DNA of 64,000 nucleotides from Thalassovita taeanensis (GTDB lineage: Bacteria; Pseudomonadota; Alphaproteobacteria; Rhodobacterales; Rhodobacteraceae), in the NCBI RefSeq assembly GCF_900110775.1, contig NZ_FOEP01000018.1, forward strand, positions 18,671-82,670. Direction: 5' to 3'. Below, piece after piece: positions 33,956 through 43,700 of this stretch; position 1 is the first letter of the stretch; each line of letters opens with the position of its first letter. The notes beneath the pieces are model-generated. The model did no database searches and was not told where the DNA came from. It was given only the letters and a program-made list of their open reading frames with translations. Position numbers and translations under genes: made by a program.

Positions 33956-34477
33956 TCAGACCACTTCGTCTGCCTTCGCTGTAACGTCCTTGACCCACGA
34001 CATCAAAGCAGCGGGATCAGACGGCAGCTGGATTGCCAGCCCTTCCGCGAAACTTTCGAAGGCCGGTCGGTTGAGCGCGTTGATGCCAACCAGAACGGGG
34101 ATATCCATAGCGACCGCCTCGGCGATCACGCTGCGGAACCCACGCCCCTCGGACTCGTGTTTGCCGAATTTGTTGACGATCAAAAGGTCTGCGCCGGATG
34201 ACAGGCCAGCCGTGACCAGTCCGACCGCCGTTTCTAGCGCGGCCGGGTCGAGGCGGCACCCGCGCGCCTGCGGGCCAAGATCCTGACTGATGCGCAAGAC
34301 AGCCCCATCGGGCAAAACCCGCACATCCATGTCGCAGGGACCCGCATCGGCGCGCTCGCTGTTGATCTGGACTGTGCCGCAGCATCTGAGGCCTCGGGCC
34401 GCGAGATCCGCTGCCAGGCGTTCAAGCACCAGATCGGTATCGCCGCGTCCCGGCGCCATCGTGTAGGCAAGTTTCAT
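33956..34477 (-). CDS. DUF2478 protein of the molybdenum/nitrate operon
   Basis: A 173-residue protein with MKLAYTMAPGRGDTDLVLER at the N-terminus, CDMDVRVLPDGAVLRISQDL in the middle and ADLLIVNKFGKHESEGRGFR toward the end, all typical of the DUF2478 family. Such proteins resemble small nucleotide-binding proteins and are usually found in molybdate-uptake or molybdoenzyme operons, which fits moeA twelve bases upstream. The biochemical role is unknown. It is the last gene of the leftward nar-associated run. Confidence 0.8.
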   Translation of the reverse strand: MKLAYTMAPGRGDTDLVLERLAADLAARGLRCCGTVQINSERADAGPCDMDVRVLPDGAVLRISQDLGPQARGCRLDPAALETAVGLVTAGLSSGADLLIVNKFGKHESEGRGFRSVIAEAVAMDIPVLVGINALNRPAFESFAEGLAIQLPSDPAALMSWVKDVTAKADEVV

Positions 34478-34489
34478 ATCCGGGCTCCT

Positions 34490-35770
34490 TCAGGATTGGC
34501 AGAAAGGTTGGAATTCGACCAGCGCACCAGCTGGCAGGCATTCGGCATCGGAGGGCAGAAACATCAGCCCGTCCGCGATGGACAGCAGACCGACACGGGC
34601 CGAATGGGTGGCATCCTCGAAACTGACGATCTCGCGGCCAAGGGCATCGAAACCTGCCAGCGTGGCGGGCCGGAGTTCGCAGCGTCCCGCCTTGCGGCGG
34701 ATTGGGGTCCCGGTCACGACGTGGCGGCGGGCCGGGGCCTCCGTCACCTCGCCGGTCAGGGCGCGGATCAGCGCCGTGCCAAAGACCTGAAACGTGACGA
34801 ATGCGGAAACCGGATTGCCAGGCAACCCGAGCCAGTGCGCCTTTCCGATGCGCCCGACTGACACTGGCTTGCCCGGTTTGATCGCTACGCCACTGAACAG
34901 GGTTTCCCCCCCGAGGGCCATGACGGCGGGTTTCACATGATCCTCTTCGCCCACGGAGATGCCGCCCGTGGTAATGACGAGGTCGGACTGCGCCGCCATT
35001 TCGCTCAGTTGATGGACTAGGCCCGCAAGATTATCGGCGCCTTGGGCGGAGGCGACGATTTCAATGCCTGCACATGCAAGGCTTGCCGTGAGCATCGGCG
35101 TGTTCACGTCCCAGATCTGTGCGGCCTCGCGCGCGCCCCCGGCGCGACGGACCTCGTCGCCGGTGACCAGAAGGGCCACCCGCAGCCTGCGCCGTACGCG
35201 CAGGATGCCTGCCCCTGCCGCGGCGCAGGCGGCGATCTCCCTCGGGCCGAGCCTGCGGCCCTTTTCCAAAACGGTCGCGCCCTCGGCCATGTCGCTGCCC
35301 GCAACACGGATATTCAGGCCCGACACGGGACGGCGGGAAAGGTGAATGAAGTCTCCGTCTCGGATGACATCCTCCTGCATCACCACAGCATCCGCGCCCG
35401 TGGGGATGGGTGCGCCCGTGAAAATGCGGGCAGCCGAAACGCCATCGAGCACCGTGGACGGATCCTGCCCGGCAGCCACGCGTGCCACGACCCGAAGCGC
35501 CCAGGGACCGGGCCCCGTTAGGACCGAGGTCTTAATTGCATAGCCATCCATCGCTGCGTTGTCGAAAGCCGGTGCCATCGACCGGGATCTGATCGGCAGG
35601 GCGAGAATGCGACCAGGGGCACTGCCGACCTGCAGGGCCTCGGTTCGACCGACCGGCGACGCATGCGCCGCAATCCGGGCAAGGGCCTCGTCGATACTGA
35701 CCAGCGCATGGAGCATGTCCTGACGGTCACAGCCGCAGCCCGGTGACGCGATCGCCTGATGCAGTGTCAT
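34490..35770 (-). CDS. moeA: MoeA, molybdopterin molybdenumtransferase
   Basis: This 426-residue enzyme inserts molybdate into adenylated molybdopterin, the last step of cofactor synthesis. Key motifs are PAFDNAAMDGYAI (domain III start), TGAPIPTGADAVVMQED, the MoCF-binding VITTGGISVGEEDHVKPAV and GLPGNPVSAFVTFQVF. The protein starts four bases inside the end of the carbonic anhydrase gene. Location in the nar cluster makes sense because NarG needs bis-MGD. Whether another moeA exists elsewhere is unknown. Confidence 0.92.
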   Translation of the reverse strand: MTLHQAIASPGCGCDRQDMLHALVSIDEALARIAAHASPVGRTEALQVGSAPGRILALPIRSRSMAPAFDNAAMDGYAIKTSVLTGPGPWALRVVARVAAGQDPSTVLDGVSAARIFTGAPIPTGADAVVMQEDVIRDGDFIHLSRRPVSGLNIRVAGSDMAEGATVLEKGRRLGPREIAACAAAGAGILRVRRRLRVALLVTGDEVRRAGGAREAAQIWDVNTPMLTASLACAGIEIVASAQGADNLAGLVHQLSEMAAQSDLVITTGGISVGEEDHVKPAVMALGGETLFSGVAIKPGKPVSVGRIGKAHWLGLPGNPVSAFVTFQVFGTALIRALTGEVTEAPARRHVVTGTPIRRKAGRCELRPATLAGFDALGREIVSFEDATHSARVGLLSIADGLMFLPSDAECLPAGALVEFQPFCQS

Positions 35771-36399
35771 TCTGCTGCCTCCTCAGTGGATTTTGCTTCC
35801 TCAAAGTGCCCGGGCCCGATGCTGCAATCGAGATCGCGCAGGCGTCCGTCCTTAAGGCCATAGATCAGGCCATGCACCCGCACGACGGCACCGCGAGCCC
35901 AAGCCCGCTGAAGGATCGGCGATTCACAGACGCGCCGCACACCTTCGACGACGTTCCATTCGGCCAGCCGGTCGCGGCGCGCCTCGAGGTCGGGTTCGCG
36001 CCCCAGATCGACGGCGTAGGCGCGCGCAAGGCGCCGGATCGGCTCCAGCCAGTGATCGGCCAGACCATGCGGCAGATCCTCGGTCGCGGCCTTGACCCCG
36101 CCGCAGCCATAATGGCCACAAACAATGATTTCGCGCACATGCAGCGCATCGACGGCGAACTCTAGTGCCGATAGCAGATTCATGTCCGAGGAATGAACGA
36201 TGTTGGCGACGTTGCGATGGACGAAGACCTCGCCCGGATCGAGGCCCGCCACCACATTGGCCGGAACCCGGCTGTCCGAACAGCCGATCCAGAAGAACTC
36301 GGGCGCCTGAAGGGCGGCAAGGCGGGTGAAGTAATCCGGTTCCTCGGCGTGTCGTTGTTTCGACCACGCCTCGTTGCGGGCCAGAAGATCATTCAGCAT
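35767..36399 (-). CDS. Beta-class carbonic anhydrase
   Basis: A 210-residue enzyme interconverting CO2 and bicarbonate. The zinc ligands and the Asp-Arg dyad are in FFWIGCSDSRVPA and in IIVCGHYGCGGVKAA (C-x-D-x-R and H-x2-C). RNVANIV is the other family landmark. The length is normal and no signal peptide is seen, so it is cytoplasmic. It overlaps both neighbours: hemerythrin by eleven bases and moeA by four. Its presence in a nitrate-reductase operon is uncommon and suggests bicarbonate supply or pH balance during nitrate respiration. Confidence 0.92.
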   Translation of the reverse strand: MLNDLLARNEAWSKQRHAEEPDYFTRLAALQAPEFFWIGCSDSRVPANVVAGLDPGEVFVHRNVANIVHSSDMNLLSALEFAVDALHVREIIVCGHYGCGGVKAATEDLPHGLADHWLEPIRRLARAYAVDLGREPDLEARRDRLAEWNVVEGVRRVCESPILQRAWARGAVVRVHGLIYGLKDGRLRDLDCSIGPGHFEEAKSTEEAAE

Positions 36400-36958
36400 C
36401 GGATGTCTCCGGGCGTTCGGGTAGACCGCGTCGAGACCGCATGTGTCTCGACAGGGTCCGCAGGTCGGCCCGGGTCAGCCGCACCCGGGCAATCGGTAGA
36501 AGGATCGCGTTCTCGGCCACGAGATGACCGCGCACATGTCCGGCGAACCGGGTCAGCACCTTGCGCTCCTCCTGCGAGAGAGCGGAACCAGTGTCGAGGC
36601 AGGTCGAGAGAGATGCGCGCACGTCTGGCAGCAGACGCAAGGCCTCGTCATGATCTACTCTGACCCTGGTGATCGCGTTTTCGATGGCATCCTCTGGAAG
36701 ACAGCGCGCAACGAGCAGAGGGAAAAGATCTTCTACTTCATCGCGTAGGTGGACGTTCAGTTCCTCGTTGAGAAAGCGCAGCACGCACAGCACGTGCGTC
36801 CGGTCCAGGGTTGCGGTCGTCGCAAGGCTGTCGATCACTGCGCAGATCTGGCACTCGCGCAGATGATCTTCGACAAGGAAGTCCAGCGGCCTGTCCAGCA
36901 GGCCGGTGTGCGTCGGTATTTTACCGCTACCGCGCGTTGCTGGTTCCGGGTGTTTCAT
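36389..36958 (-). CDS. Hemerythrin-domain protein
   Basis: A 189-residue four-helix protein with histidines and acidic residues placed as in hemerythrin HHE domains: DFLVEDHLRECQIC, ELNVHLRDEVEDLFPLL, VRVDHDEALRLL and GHVRGHLVAENAILLPIAR. A di-iron site that binds O2 or NO is therefore likely. It is the middle member of the leftward operon between the PPIase and carbonic anhydrase genes, and it may buffer NO or O2 near nitrate reductase. It starts about 20 bases after the PPIase stop. Confidence 0.85.
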   Translation of the reverse strand: MKHPEPATRGSGKIPTHTGLLDRPLDFLVEDHLRECQICAVIDSLATTATLDRTHVLCVLRFLNEELNVHLRDEVEDLFPLLVARCLPEDAIENAITRVRVDHDEALRLLPDVRASLSTCLDTGSALSQEERKVLTRFAGHVRGHLVAENAILLPIARVRLTRADLRTLSRHMRSRRGLPERPETSDAE

Positions 36959-36978
36959 GACGCGCCCTTTCGCGTGGC

Positions 36979-37782
36979 TCAGATCGGCGCAAGACTCGCG
37001 CCAGTGATGCTCGCCTTTGCCGCAAGCGTCTCGATGAAGTCACGGGACGCGCGCGCCCAGGCAGCCTTTTCCAACGCCTGCGCGATCTTGGGGCGAACGG
37101 TGTCATAGGGCAGCACCTGCCCGGGCGCCGTGGCGTTCAGGCGGATGATGTGCCAGCCATGCCGCGACAGGACGGGCGCGGGCGTAATGCACTCATCGGC
37201 GAGGGTGCGCAGCGCGGCCTCGAACTCGGGCACGGTGTCGCCCGGACCAAGCTGACCCAGATGACCGCCGGAGGCCTTTGAACCGCAATCGCTGTCGCGG
37301 GCTGCAGCGGCGAACCCCTTGGCGTCGCCATCAAGACGCGCCAGCAGGGCAACGGCCCTTGCCTCTGCCAGCCCACGCTCAGCTTCGTCGCGCGGATCGC
37401 AGGCGCACAGGATGTGCGAGACATCCCAGAGCGGCGGAGACCGGTAGCGGTCCGGACCCTTGGCCCATTCTGCCCGCACGGTTTCTTCGGTGACGGGCAT
37501 GATCGTCAGCGCCTCGTCCAGAAGGGCGCGGATCAGGGCTTCGTCCTCGGTCTCGAACCGGCCGGGGGCCAGTTCGAGCGGATCCGGGGTCAGTCCGCGT
37601 ACCCTTACCTCCTGCAGCATCAAGGCGCGGATCGTGAGCGCCTGCGCGGCCTTGCGCCAGGCGACGCCCGGTTTGTCCTTGGGCGCGCTGTGGTTTTGCG
37701 CCTCGGCGGCGATTGCCGCCGAGGGAATGGTTTCGCCGTTCACGACGACATCGGGGAAAAGGGCCATGTTCATCGCGCTCAC
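36979..37782 (-). CDS. Parvulin-type peptidyl-prolyl isomerase of the nar operon
   Basis: A 267-residue protein with a C-terminal parvulin domain (ALLARLDGDAKGFAAAARDS, GGHLGQLGPGDTVPEFEAAL, SRHGWHIIRLNATAPG) after a helical N-terminal chaperone-like part. There is no signal peptide, so it acts in the cytoplasm, like NifM. Its start overlaps narI by four bases. PpiC-type proteins are often the last nar gene in Paracoccus-like clusters and probably help NarGHI folding; that help is inference. Confidence 0.85.
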   Translation of the reverse strand: MSAMNMALFPDVVVNGETIPSAAIAAEAQNHSAPKDKPGVAWRKAAQALTIRALMLQEVRVRGLTPDPLELAPGRFETEDEALIRALLDEALTIMPVTEETVRAEWAKGPDRYRSPPLWDVSHILCACDPRDEAERGLAEARAVALLARLDGDAKGFAAAARDSDCGSKASGGHLGQLGPGDTVPEFEAALRTLADECITPAPVLSRHGWHIIRLNATAPGQVLPYDTVRPKIAQALEKAAWARASRDFIETLAAKASITGASLAPI

Positions 37783-38564
37783 TCCGCAGGTGTCGTGGCC
37801 GAAGGGCCGGGTTTGGCTTGCCGCTTGTCAAAGGCGCGGCGGCGTTCTTCAAGCGGGCGGTGGCGGCGCGACCGCACGATCTGGTATCCCGGCCGCGTTA
37901 GCAGGTAGCGCACCGGTGCGGCGAACCCTGACCAGATGTGCACCAGCCGCGTGAACGGGAAGAGCATCGTGATGATCAGGCCGAGGAAGATGTGCAGCTT
38001 GAACAGCCAGTGCACGTCAACCACCGTGACCCAGGCGTTGATGTTCCATGTGACCACGCTTTGCGACCAGGTCATGAAGCGGACCATTTCGGCCCCGTCC
38101 ATGTGCTGCAACGACTGAGTGATGGTCAGAAGGCCGATGGCCAGCTGCAACCAGATCAGCACCATGATCAGGATGTCCGCAAAGCTTGACGTTGCGCGGA
38201 TGCGCGGATCGAACAGCCGACGGTGCAAGAGCATGGTGCCGCCGATCAGGGCCGCGACCCCGGCCGGACCACCGATCAAGACCGCCATCCACTGCTTCAG
38301 GCCGTAGGGAATGCCGAGTGCATCGAGCACCCACACCGGCGTGAACAGCCCTACGAGATGGCCGAAGAAAACCGTCAGAATACCGACATGGAACAGGATC
38401 GAGCCCCAGATCAACTGTTTGCGGCGCAACAGTTGGCTGGAAGAGCTTTTCCAGGTGAAGGGGTCGCGTTCATACCGCGCGATGGATCCGAAGAGGAATA
38501 CTGTCAGCGCGACATAAGGCATGACGCCGAAGATAACGAAGTTGATGTCGAAGTCGCCGAACAT
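37779..38564 (-). CDS. narI: NarI, nitrate reductase cytochrome b (gamma) subunit
   Basis: A 261-residue membrane protein with five hydrophobic helices, starting FVIFGVMPYVALTVFLFGS. It anchors NarGH to the inner membrane and passes electrons from quinol through two b hemes. Candidate heme ligands are His residues in FHVGILTVFFGHLVGLF and in the C-terminal HWLFKLHIFLGLIITMLFPF helix. The length is normal. The gene is one base after narJ and overlaps the PPIase gene by four bases. Confidence 0.95.
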   Translation of the reverse strand: MFGDFDINFVIFGVMPYVALTVFLFGSIARYERDPFTWKSSSSQLLRRKQLIWGSILFHVGILTVFFGHLVGLFTPVWVLDALGIPYGLKQWMAVLIGGPAGVAALIGGTMLLHRRLFDPRIRATSSFADILIMVLIWLQLAIGLLTITQSLQHMDGAEMVRFMTWSQSVVTWNINAWVTVVDVHWLFKLHIFLGLIITMLFPFTRLVHIWSGFAAPVRYLLTRPGYQIVRSRRHRPLEERRRAFDKRQAKPGPSATTPAE

Positions 38565-38565
38565 A

Positions 38566-39270
38566 TCATGCGCTCCTGTTCATTGGGTTGGGGGCGGGTT
38601 TGTCCATCTGGGCCAACATGTCGCGGACCTGTGGACAGCCCGCGTTCGGATCGGGCCCGAAGGTGACCTCGGTCTCCTCCCAGACAGCATCGAGCGCCGC
38701 GAGGTCGGTCGGGTCATCGTCGGGGTGGGCCAGCATCTCGGCCACCGCCTCGGCGTCTGCCTTGGCACCGGACAGCTGCTTAAGTGCCTCAAACACAGCA
38801 GCATATCCGCTTTCGCGCCGGACAAGCCGCACGCCCAAAGCGTCAAGGATATGCGCCGCATCCGCCAGGGTTTCCCGTGCCTCGGATGCAGGACGCGAGG
38901 CGAGGAATTCCAGCAGCACCGGCAGGTGGTCGGGCAATTCCGAGGTGGCGGGCTCGAACCCGCCCCCCCGGTAGGTTTCGATCAGGCTGACCATCGCCCC
39001 GCCCCTGTCCCGGCTTTCGCCGTGCACATGTTCGAACAGGTTCAGCGACAGCGTCCGTGAGCGATCGAAGAGCATCACATAGCTTTCCTGAACGTCGAAG
39101 AGATCGCCCCGCCCGAGCCCATCGGCAAGCGCCTGCAACGCCGCCCGCGTGTCGGGTGCGATGCGAGGATCGGCGCCCAGAACGGCCCCAATCTCGGGCA
39201 TTGCGCCTTGAAGCTCTGCGCTCGGATAGCTGAGAGTCAGCGAAAGCGCCTTGAGTGTACGGTCCATCAT
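38566..39270 (-). CDS. narJ: NarJ, nitrate reductase maturation chaperone
   Basis: A 234-residue helical protein. The NarJ/TorD-family signature is in SYVMLFDRSRTLSLNLFEHV followed by GESRDRGGAMVSL and ELPDHLPVLLEFLA. The chaperone binds apo-NarG so that the molybdenum cofactor and Fe-S clusters are inserted before membrane docking. It directly abuts narH with a one-base overlap and precedes narI by one base, the classic GHJI order. Confidence 0.94.
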   Translation of the reverse strand: MMDRTLKALSLTLSYPSAELQGAMPEIGAVLGADPRIAPDTRAALQALADGLGRGDLFDVQESYVMLFDRSRTLSLNLFEHVHGESRDRGGAMVSLIETYRGGGFEPATSELPDHLPVLLEFLASRPASEARETLADAAHILDALGVRLVRRESGYAAVFEALKQLSGAKADAEAVAEMLAHPDDDPTDLAALDAVWEETEVTFGPDPNAGCPQVRDMLAQMDKPAPNPMNRSA

Positions 39271-40796
39271 CAGAATGACTCCAGTGGAAGGGCAAAGGAT
39301 TTCTTCTTACCGCCGAACAGGCTGGTCTTGCCCGTCTCGCCGGTAGAACAGCCGTTTCCATCAGTGAACCCGCAGCCGCCGCGGATGTCGGCGCCTTCTT
39401 CGTTCTGCTCGCGGTGCGCCGTGGGGATCGCGAAGCGGTCCTCGTAATCGGCGATGGCCATGATCTTGTACATGTCCTCGATCATCCGGCCCGACATGCC
39501 GACGCGGGCGGCAATGCCTTCGTCACGCACGCCGTCAACGGTCAGCGCCCGCATGTAAAGCCGCATCGCCGACATGCGTTCCAGCGCGTGCACGATGGGT
39601 TCCTCGTCACCCGCCGTCAGCATGTTTGCGAGGTATTTGACGGGGATGCGCAGGGACCGCACGTCGGGCATCTGGTCGCTCATCGCGATCTGTCCTGCCT
39701 CGGCCGCGTTCTGGATCGGTGAGAGCGGCGGGATGTACCAAACCATCGGCAAGGTGCGGTATTCGGGATGCAGCGGGAAGGCGACCTTCCAATCCATCGC
39801 CATTTTCCAGATCGGACTGACCTTGGCGGCCTCGATCCAGTCTTCTGGCACGCCATCGCGACGGGCGGCGGCGATCACCTCGGGGTCGTTGGGGTCAAGG
39901 AACACATCGAGTTGCGCGCCGTAGAGATCGGTCTCGCGTTCGCTGCTTGCCGCCGCTTCGATCTTGTCGGCGTCGTAGAGGATCACGCCCAGATACCGTA
40001 TGCGCCCAACACAGGTTTCCGAACACACCGTTGGCTGACCACTCTCGATGCGCGGATAGCAGAAGGTGCATTTTTCCGATTTGCCGGATTCCCAGTTGTA
40101 ATACACTTTCTTGTAGGGACAGCCCGAGACGCACATCCGCCAGCCACGGCATTTCTCTTGGTCGATCAAGACGATGCCGTCTTCCTCGCGCTTATAGATC
40201 GCGCCCGAGGGGCAAGAGGCGGAACAGGTGGGATTGAGGCAATGTTCGCACAGACGCGGCAGATACATCATGAAAGTATTTTCATACTCCCCATAAATCT
40301 CTTTTTGCACATCCTCGAAATTGTAGTCTTGCGACCGCTTCGAAAATTCACCGCCGAGGATTTCTTCCCAGTTCGGGCCTTTCTCGATCTTCTCCATCCG
40401 TTCGCCGGTGATCTTCGACCGGGGGCGCGCGGTGGGGAAATGATCCATGTCAGGTGCCGATTTCAGGTGGTCATAGTCGAAATCGAATGGCTCGTAATAG
40501 TCGTCGATCTCGGGCATCGACGGGTTGGCAAAGATGTTGGCCAGGATCCGCCACTTGGCTCCCTGTTTGGGGTGCAGCTTGCCGCTGGCCGACCGGACCC
40601 AGCCGCCGTTCCAGCGTTTCTGGTTTTCCCAGTCGGTCGGATAGCCGGTGCCTGGCTTGGTTTCCACGTTGTTGAACCACGCGTATTCCACACCCTCGCG
40701 GGTGGTCCACACGTTCTTGCAGGTCACTGAGCAGGTGTGACACCCGATGCACTTGTCGAGGTTCAGAACCTTACCGATTTGAGCGCGAACTTTCAT
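39270..40796 (-). CDS. narH: NarH, nitrate reductase iron-sulfur (beta) subunit
   Basis: This 508-residue electron-transfer subunit carries four cysteine groups: CIGCHTCSVTC at the N-terminus, CEHCLNPTCSASC, CRGWRMCVSGC and CTFCYPRIESGQPTVCSETC. The Trp in place of one Cys in CRGWRMC is the known feature of the 3Fe-4S cluster. The protein wires NarG to the hemes of NarI on the cytoplasmic side. It overlaps narG by four bases. The length is as expected (E. coli NarH 512). Confidence 0.96.
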   Translation of the reverse strand: MKVRAQIGKVLNLDKCIGCHTCSVTCKNVWTTREGVEYAWFNNVETKPGTGYPTDWENQKRWNGGWVRSASGKLHPKQGAKWRILANIFANPSMPEIDDYYEPFDFDYDHLKSAPDMDHFPTARPRSKITGERMEKIEKGPNWEEILGGEFSKRSQDYNFEDVQKEIYGEYENTFMMYLPRLCEHCLNPTCSASCPSGAIYKREEDGIVLIDQEKCRGWRMCVSGCPYKKVYYNWESGKSEKCTFCYPRIESGQPTVCSETCVGRIRYLGVILYDADKIEAAASSERETDLYGAQLDVFLDPNDPEVIAAARRDGVPEDWIEAAKVSPIWKMAMDWKVAFPLHPEYRTLPMVWYIPPLSPIQNAAEAGQIAMSDQMPDVRSLRIPVKYLANMLTAGDEEPIVHALERMSAMRLYMRALTVDGVRDEGIAARVGMSGRMIEDMYKIMAIADYEDRFAIPTAHREQNEEGADIRGGCGFTDGNGCSTGETGKTSLFGGKKKSFALPLESF

Positions 40797-43700
40797 TCTG
40801 CTGCCTCCACTTTGCGGGTTGCGGGCGTATCGAGCCAGTCAACCTTTTTCATTTTCCGCACGATGACGAATTCGTCTCGGTTGCTGCCAACGGTGCCGTA
40901 GTAGTTGAAGCCGTAGGACAGCTGCGCATAGCCGCCGATCATGTGCGTGGGTTTCAGGGTGGTGCGCGTGACCGAGTTGTGGATCCCGCCGCGATGGCCG
41001 GTCTTTTCCGACCCGGGCGTGTTCACGATCTTTTCCTGCGCGTGGTACATGAACAGCGTGCCCTGCTTGATCCGCTGGGACACCACCACCCGCGCCGTCA
41101 GCGCGCCGTTGATGTTGTAGGCCTCGACCCAGTCGTTATCGACGAGGCCCGCCTTCTGCGCGTCCACCTCGGACATCCACACGACCGGACCGCCCCTGTT
41201 CAGCGTCAGCATCAGCAGGTTGTCGGTATAGGTGGAATGGATGCCCCATTTCTGGTGCGGCGTGATGAAGTTCAGCACGACATGCGGGCTGCCCTCGGCC
41301 GCGTCGTTGTTGACGGCCGCTGTGATGGTTTTCAGGTCCACCGGCGGGCGGTAGCTGACGAAACCTTCGCCAAAGGCGCGCATCCAGAGGTGATCCTGGT
41401 AGATCTGTTGTCGGCCCGTCAGGGTGCGCCACGGGATAAGTTCGTGCACGTTGGTATAGCCCGCGTTGTAACAGACATCCTCGCTCTCGATCCCTGACCA
41501 GGTTGGCGATGAGATGATCTTGCGCGGCTGCGCGGCGATGTCCCGGAAGCGGATCTTGGTGTGATGCGCGCCTTCGGCCAAATGGGCGTGGTGGCGTCCG
41601 GTGGGCTTCTCCAGCTCCTCCCACGCCTTCACGGCCACTTCGCCGTTCGTTTCAGGGGCCAGCATCAGGATCATCTCGGCCGCATCGATGGCGGTTTCGA
41701 GCTTCGCATGACCTTTGGACACGCCCTCGTCCTGCACCACACCGTTGAGATCACGCAGATGGCCAACCTCGACCTTGGTGTCCCAGGTGATCCCCTTGCC
41801 GCCATTGCCAAGCTTCTCCAGCAGCGGCCCGACCGAGGTGAACTTCTTGTAGAGGTTGGGATAATCCCGCTCGACCGCGATGTAGTTCGGCGCAGTCTTG
41901 CCGGGGATCAGGTCACATTCGCCCTTCTTCCAGTCCTTCACATGCGCCTGAGCCAGTTCGCCGGGGGTGTCGTGCAGCAGCGGAAGCTGTACGATATCAG
42001 TCTCGACCCCCAGAACCTCGGGCGCGACTTCGCTGAACTTGCGCGCGATCGACTTGAAGATCTCCCAGTCCGAGCGGCTTTCATAAGCAGGGTCCACCGC
42101 CGCCTGCAGCGGGTGGATGAACGGGTGCATGTCCGATGTGTTCAGATCGTCCTTTTCGTACCAGCTTGCTGTCGGCAGCACGATGTCGGAGTAGACGCAG
42201 GTGGTCGACATCCGGAAGTCGATGGTGACCAGCAAGTCGAGTTTGCCTTTGGGTGCCTCGTCATGCCAGACGGCCTCTATCGGCATCACGCCGCCTTCTT
42301 CGCCCAGATCCTTGCCCATCACGCCGTGATCGGTGCCCAGAAGGTGCTTGAGGAAATATTCGTGCCCCTTGCCGGAGGAGCCCAGCAGGTTCGACCGCCA
42401 GACGAACAGGTTGCGCGGCCAGTTTTCCGGCGCATCCGGGTCTTCACAGGACATTTGCAGATCGCCGGACTTGAGTTGTTCAGCGACAAAGGTGGGAATG
42501 TCCTTGCCGGCCGCTTTCGCCTTTTTCGACACCTCCAGCGGATTGGTCTTGAGCTGCGGGGCCGAGGGCAACCAGCCCATCCGTTCGGCCCGGATGTTGT
42601 AGTCGATCAGGCTTATGTCCCAATCGCCTTCGGGGGCGGTGGGCGACAGGATCTCGCCCGCGCTGAGAGTCTCGTAGCGCCACTGGTCGGTATGGGCATA
42701 CCAGGCGCTGGTCGAGTTCATGTGCCGCGGCGGGCGGTTCCAGTCCAGCGCAAAGGCCAGCGGCTGCCAACCGGTTTGCGGGCGCAGCTTTTCCTGCCCC
42801 ACGTAATGCGACCAGCCGCCACCCTCCTGTCCGATGCAGCCGCACATCACCAGCATGTTGATGATGCCGCGATAGGCCATGTCCATGTGGTACCAGTGGT
42901 TCAGCCCGGCCCCGAGAATGACCATGGATTTGCCACGGGTCTTTTCGGCGTTCCCCGCGAATTCCCGCGCCACCGCGATAATCTTTTCACGCGCAACGCC
43001 GGTGATCTTTTCGGCCCAAGCCGGAGTGTAGGGGCTGTCGTCGTTGAAATCCTTTGACACCCAACCGCCGCCAAGCCCCCGGTCGAGGCCGTAATTGCCG
43101 CAGAACAGGTCGAACACCGTGGCGACCAGCACCTCCTTGCCGTCGGCCAGCGTGACGCGGCGGGCGGGAATGTTGCGGGTCAGCACCTCGGGATGGTCGC
43201 ATTTCACGAAATCGCCCGTGGCCGCGCCGCCGAAATATGGGAAATCCACGCCGATCACCTCGTCGTGGTCACCGTCGAGAATTTGGCTCAGGCGCAGCTT
43301 GGTCTCGGAGCCTTTCGCCCTTTCCTCCAGATTCCAACTGCCCTCTTCACCCCAGCGGAACCCGATGGACCCATTGGGGGCCACAATCTGGCCCGAGGCC
43401 TCATCATAGGCGACAGTCTTCCAGTCTGGGTTGTTGGTCTCGCCCAGCTTGTCGTCGAAGTCCTCGGCCCGCAGCATCCGACCGGGCACGAAATGCCCGT
43501 CCTTTTCGTCGAGCCGGACCAGCATCGGCATGTCGGTGTATTTGCGGGCATATTCCTCGAAATACTCGGCCTGCCGGTCAAGGTGATAGTCGCGCAGGAT
43601 TACATGGCCCATCGCCATCGCCAGTGCGGCATCGGTGCCGGCCTGCGGGTTCAGCCAGATATCGCCGAACTTCGCGGCCTCGGAATAATCCGGGCTGACC

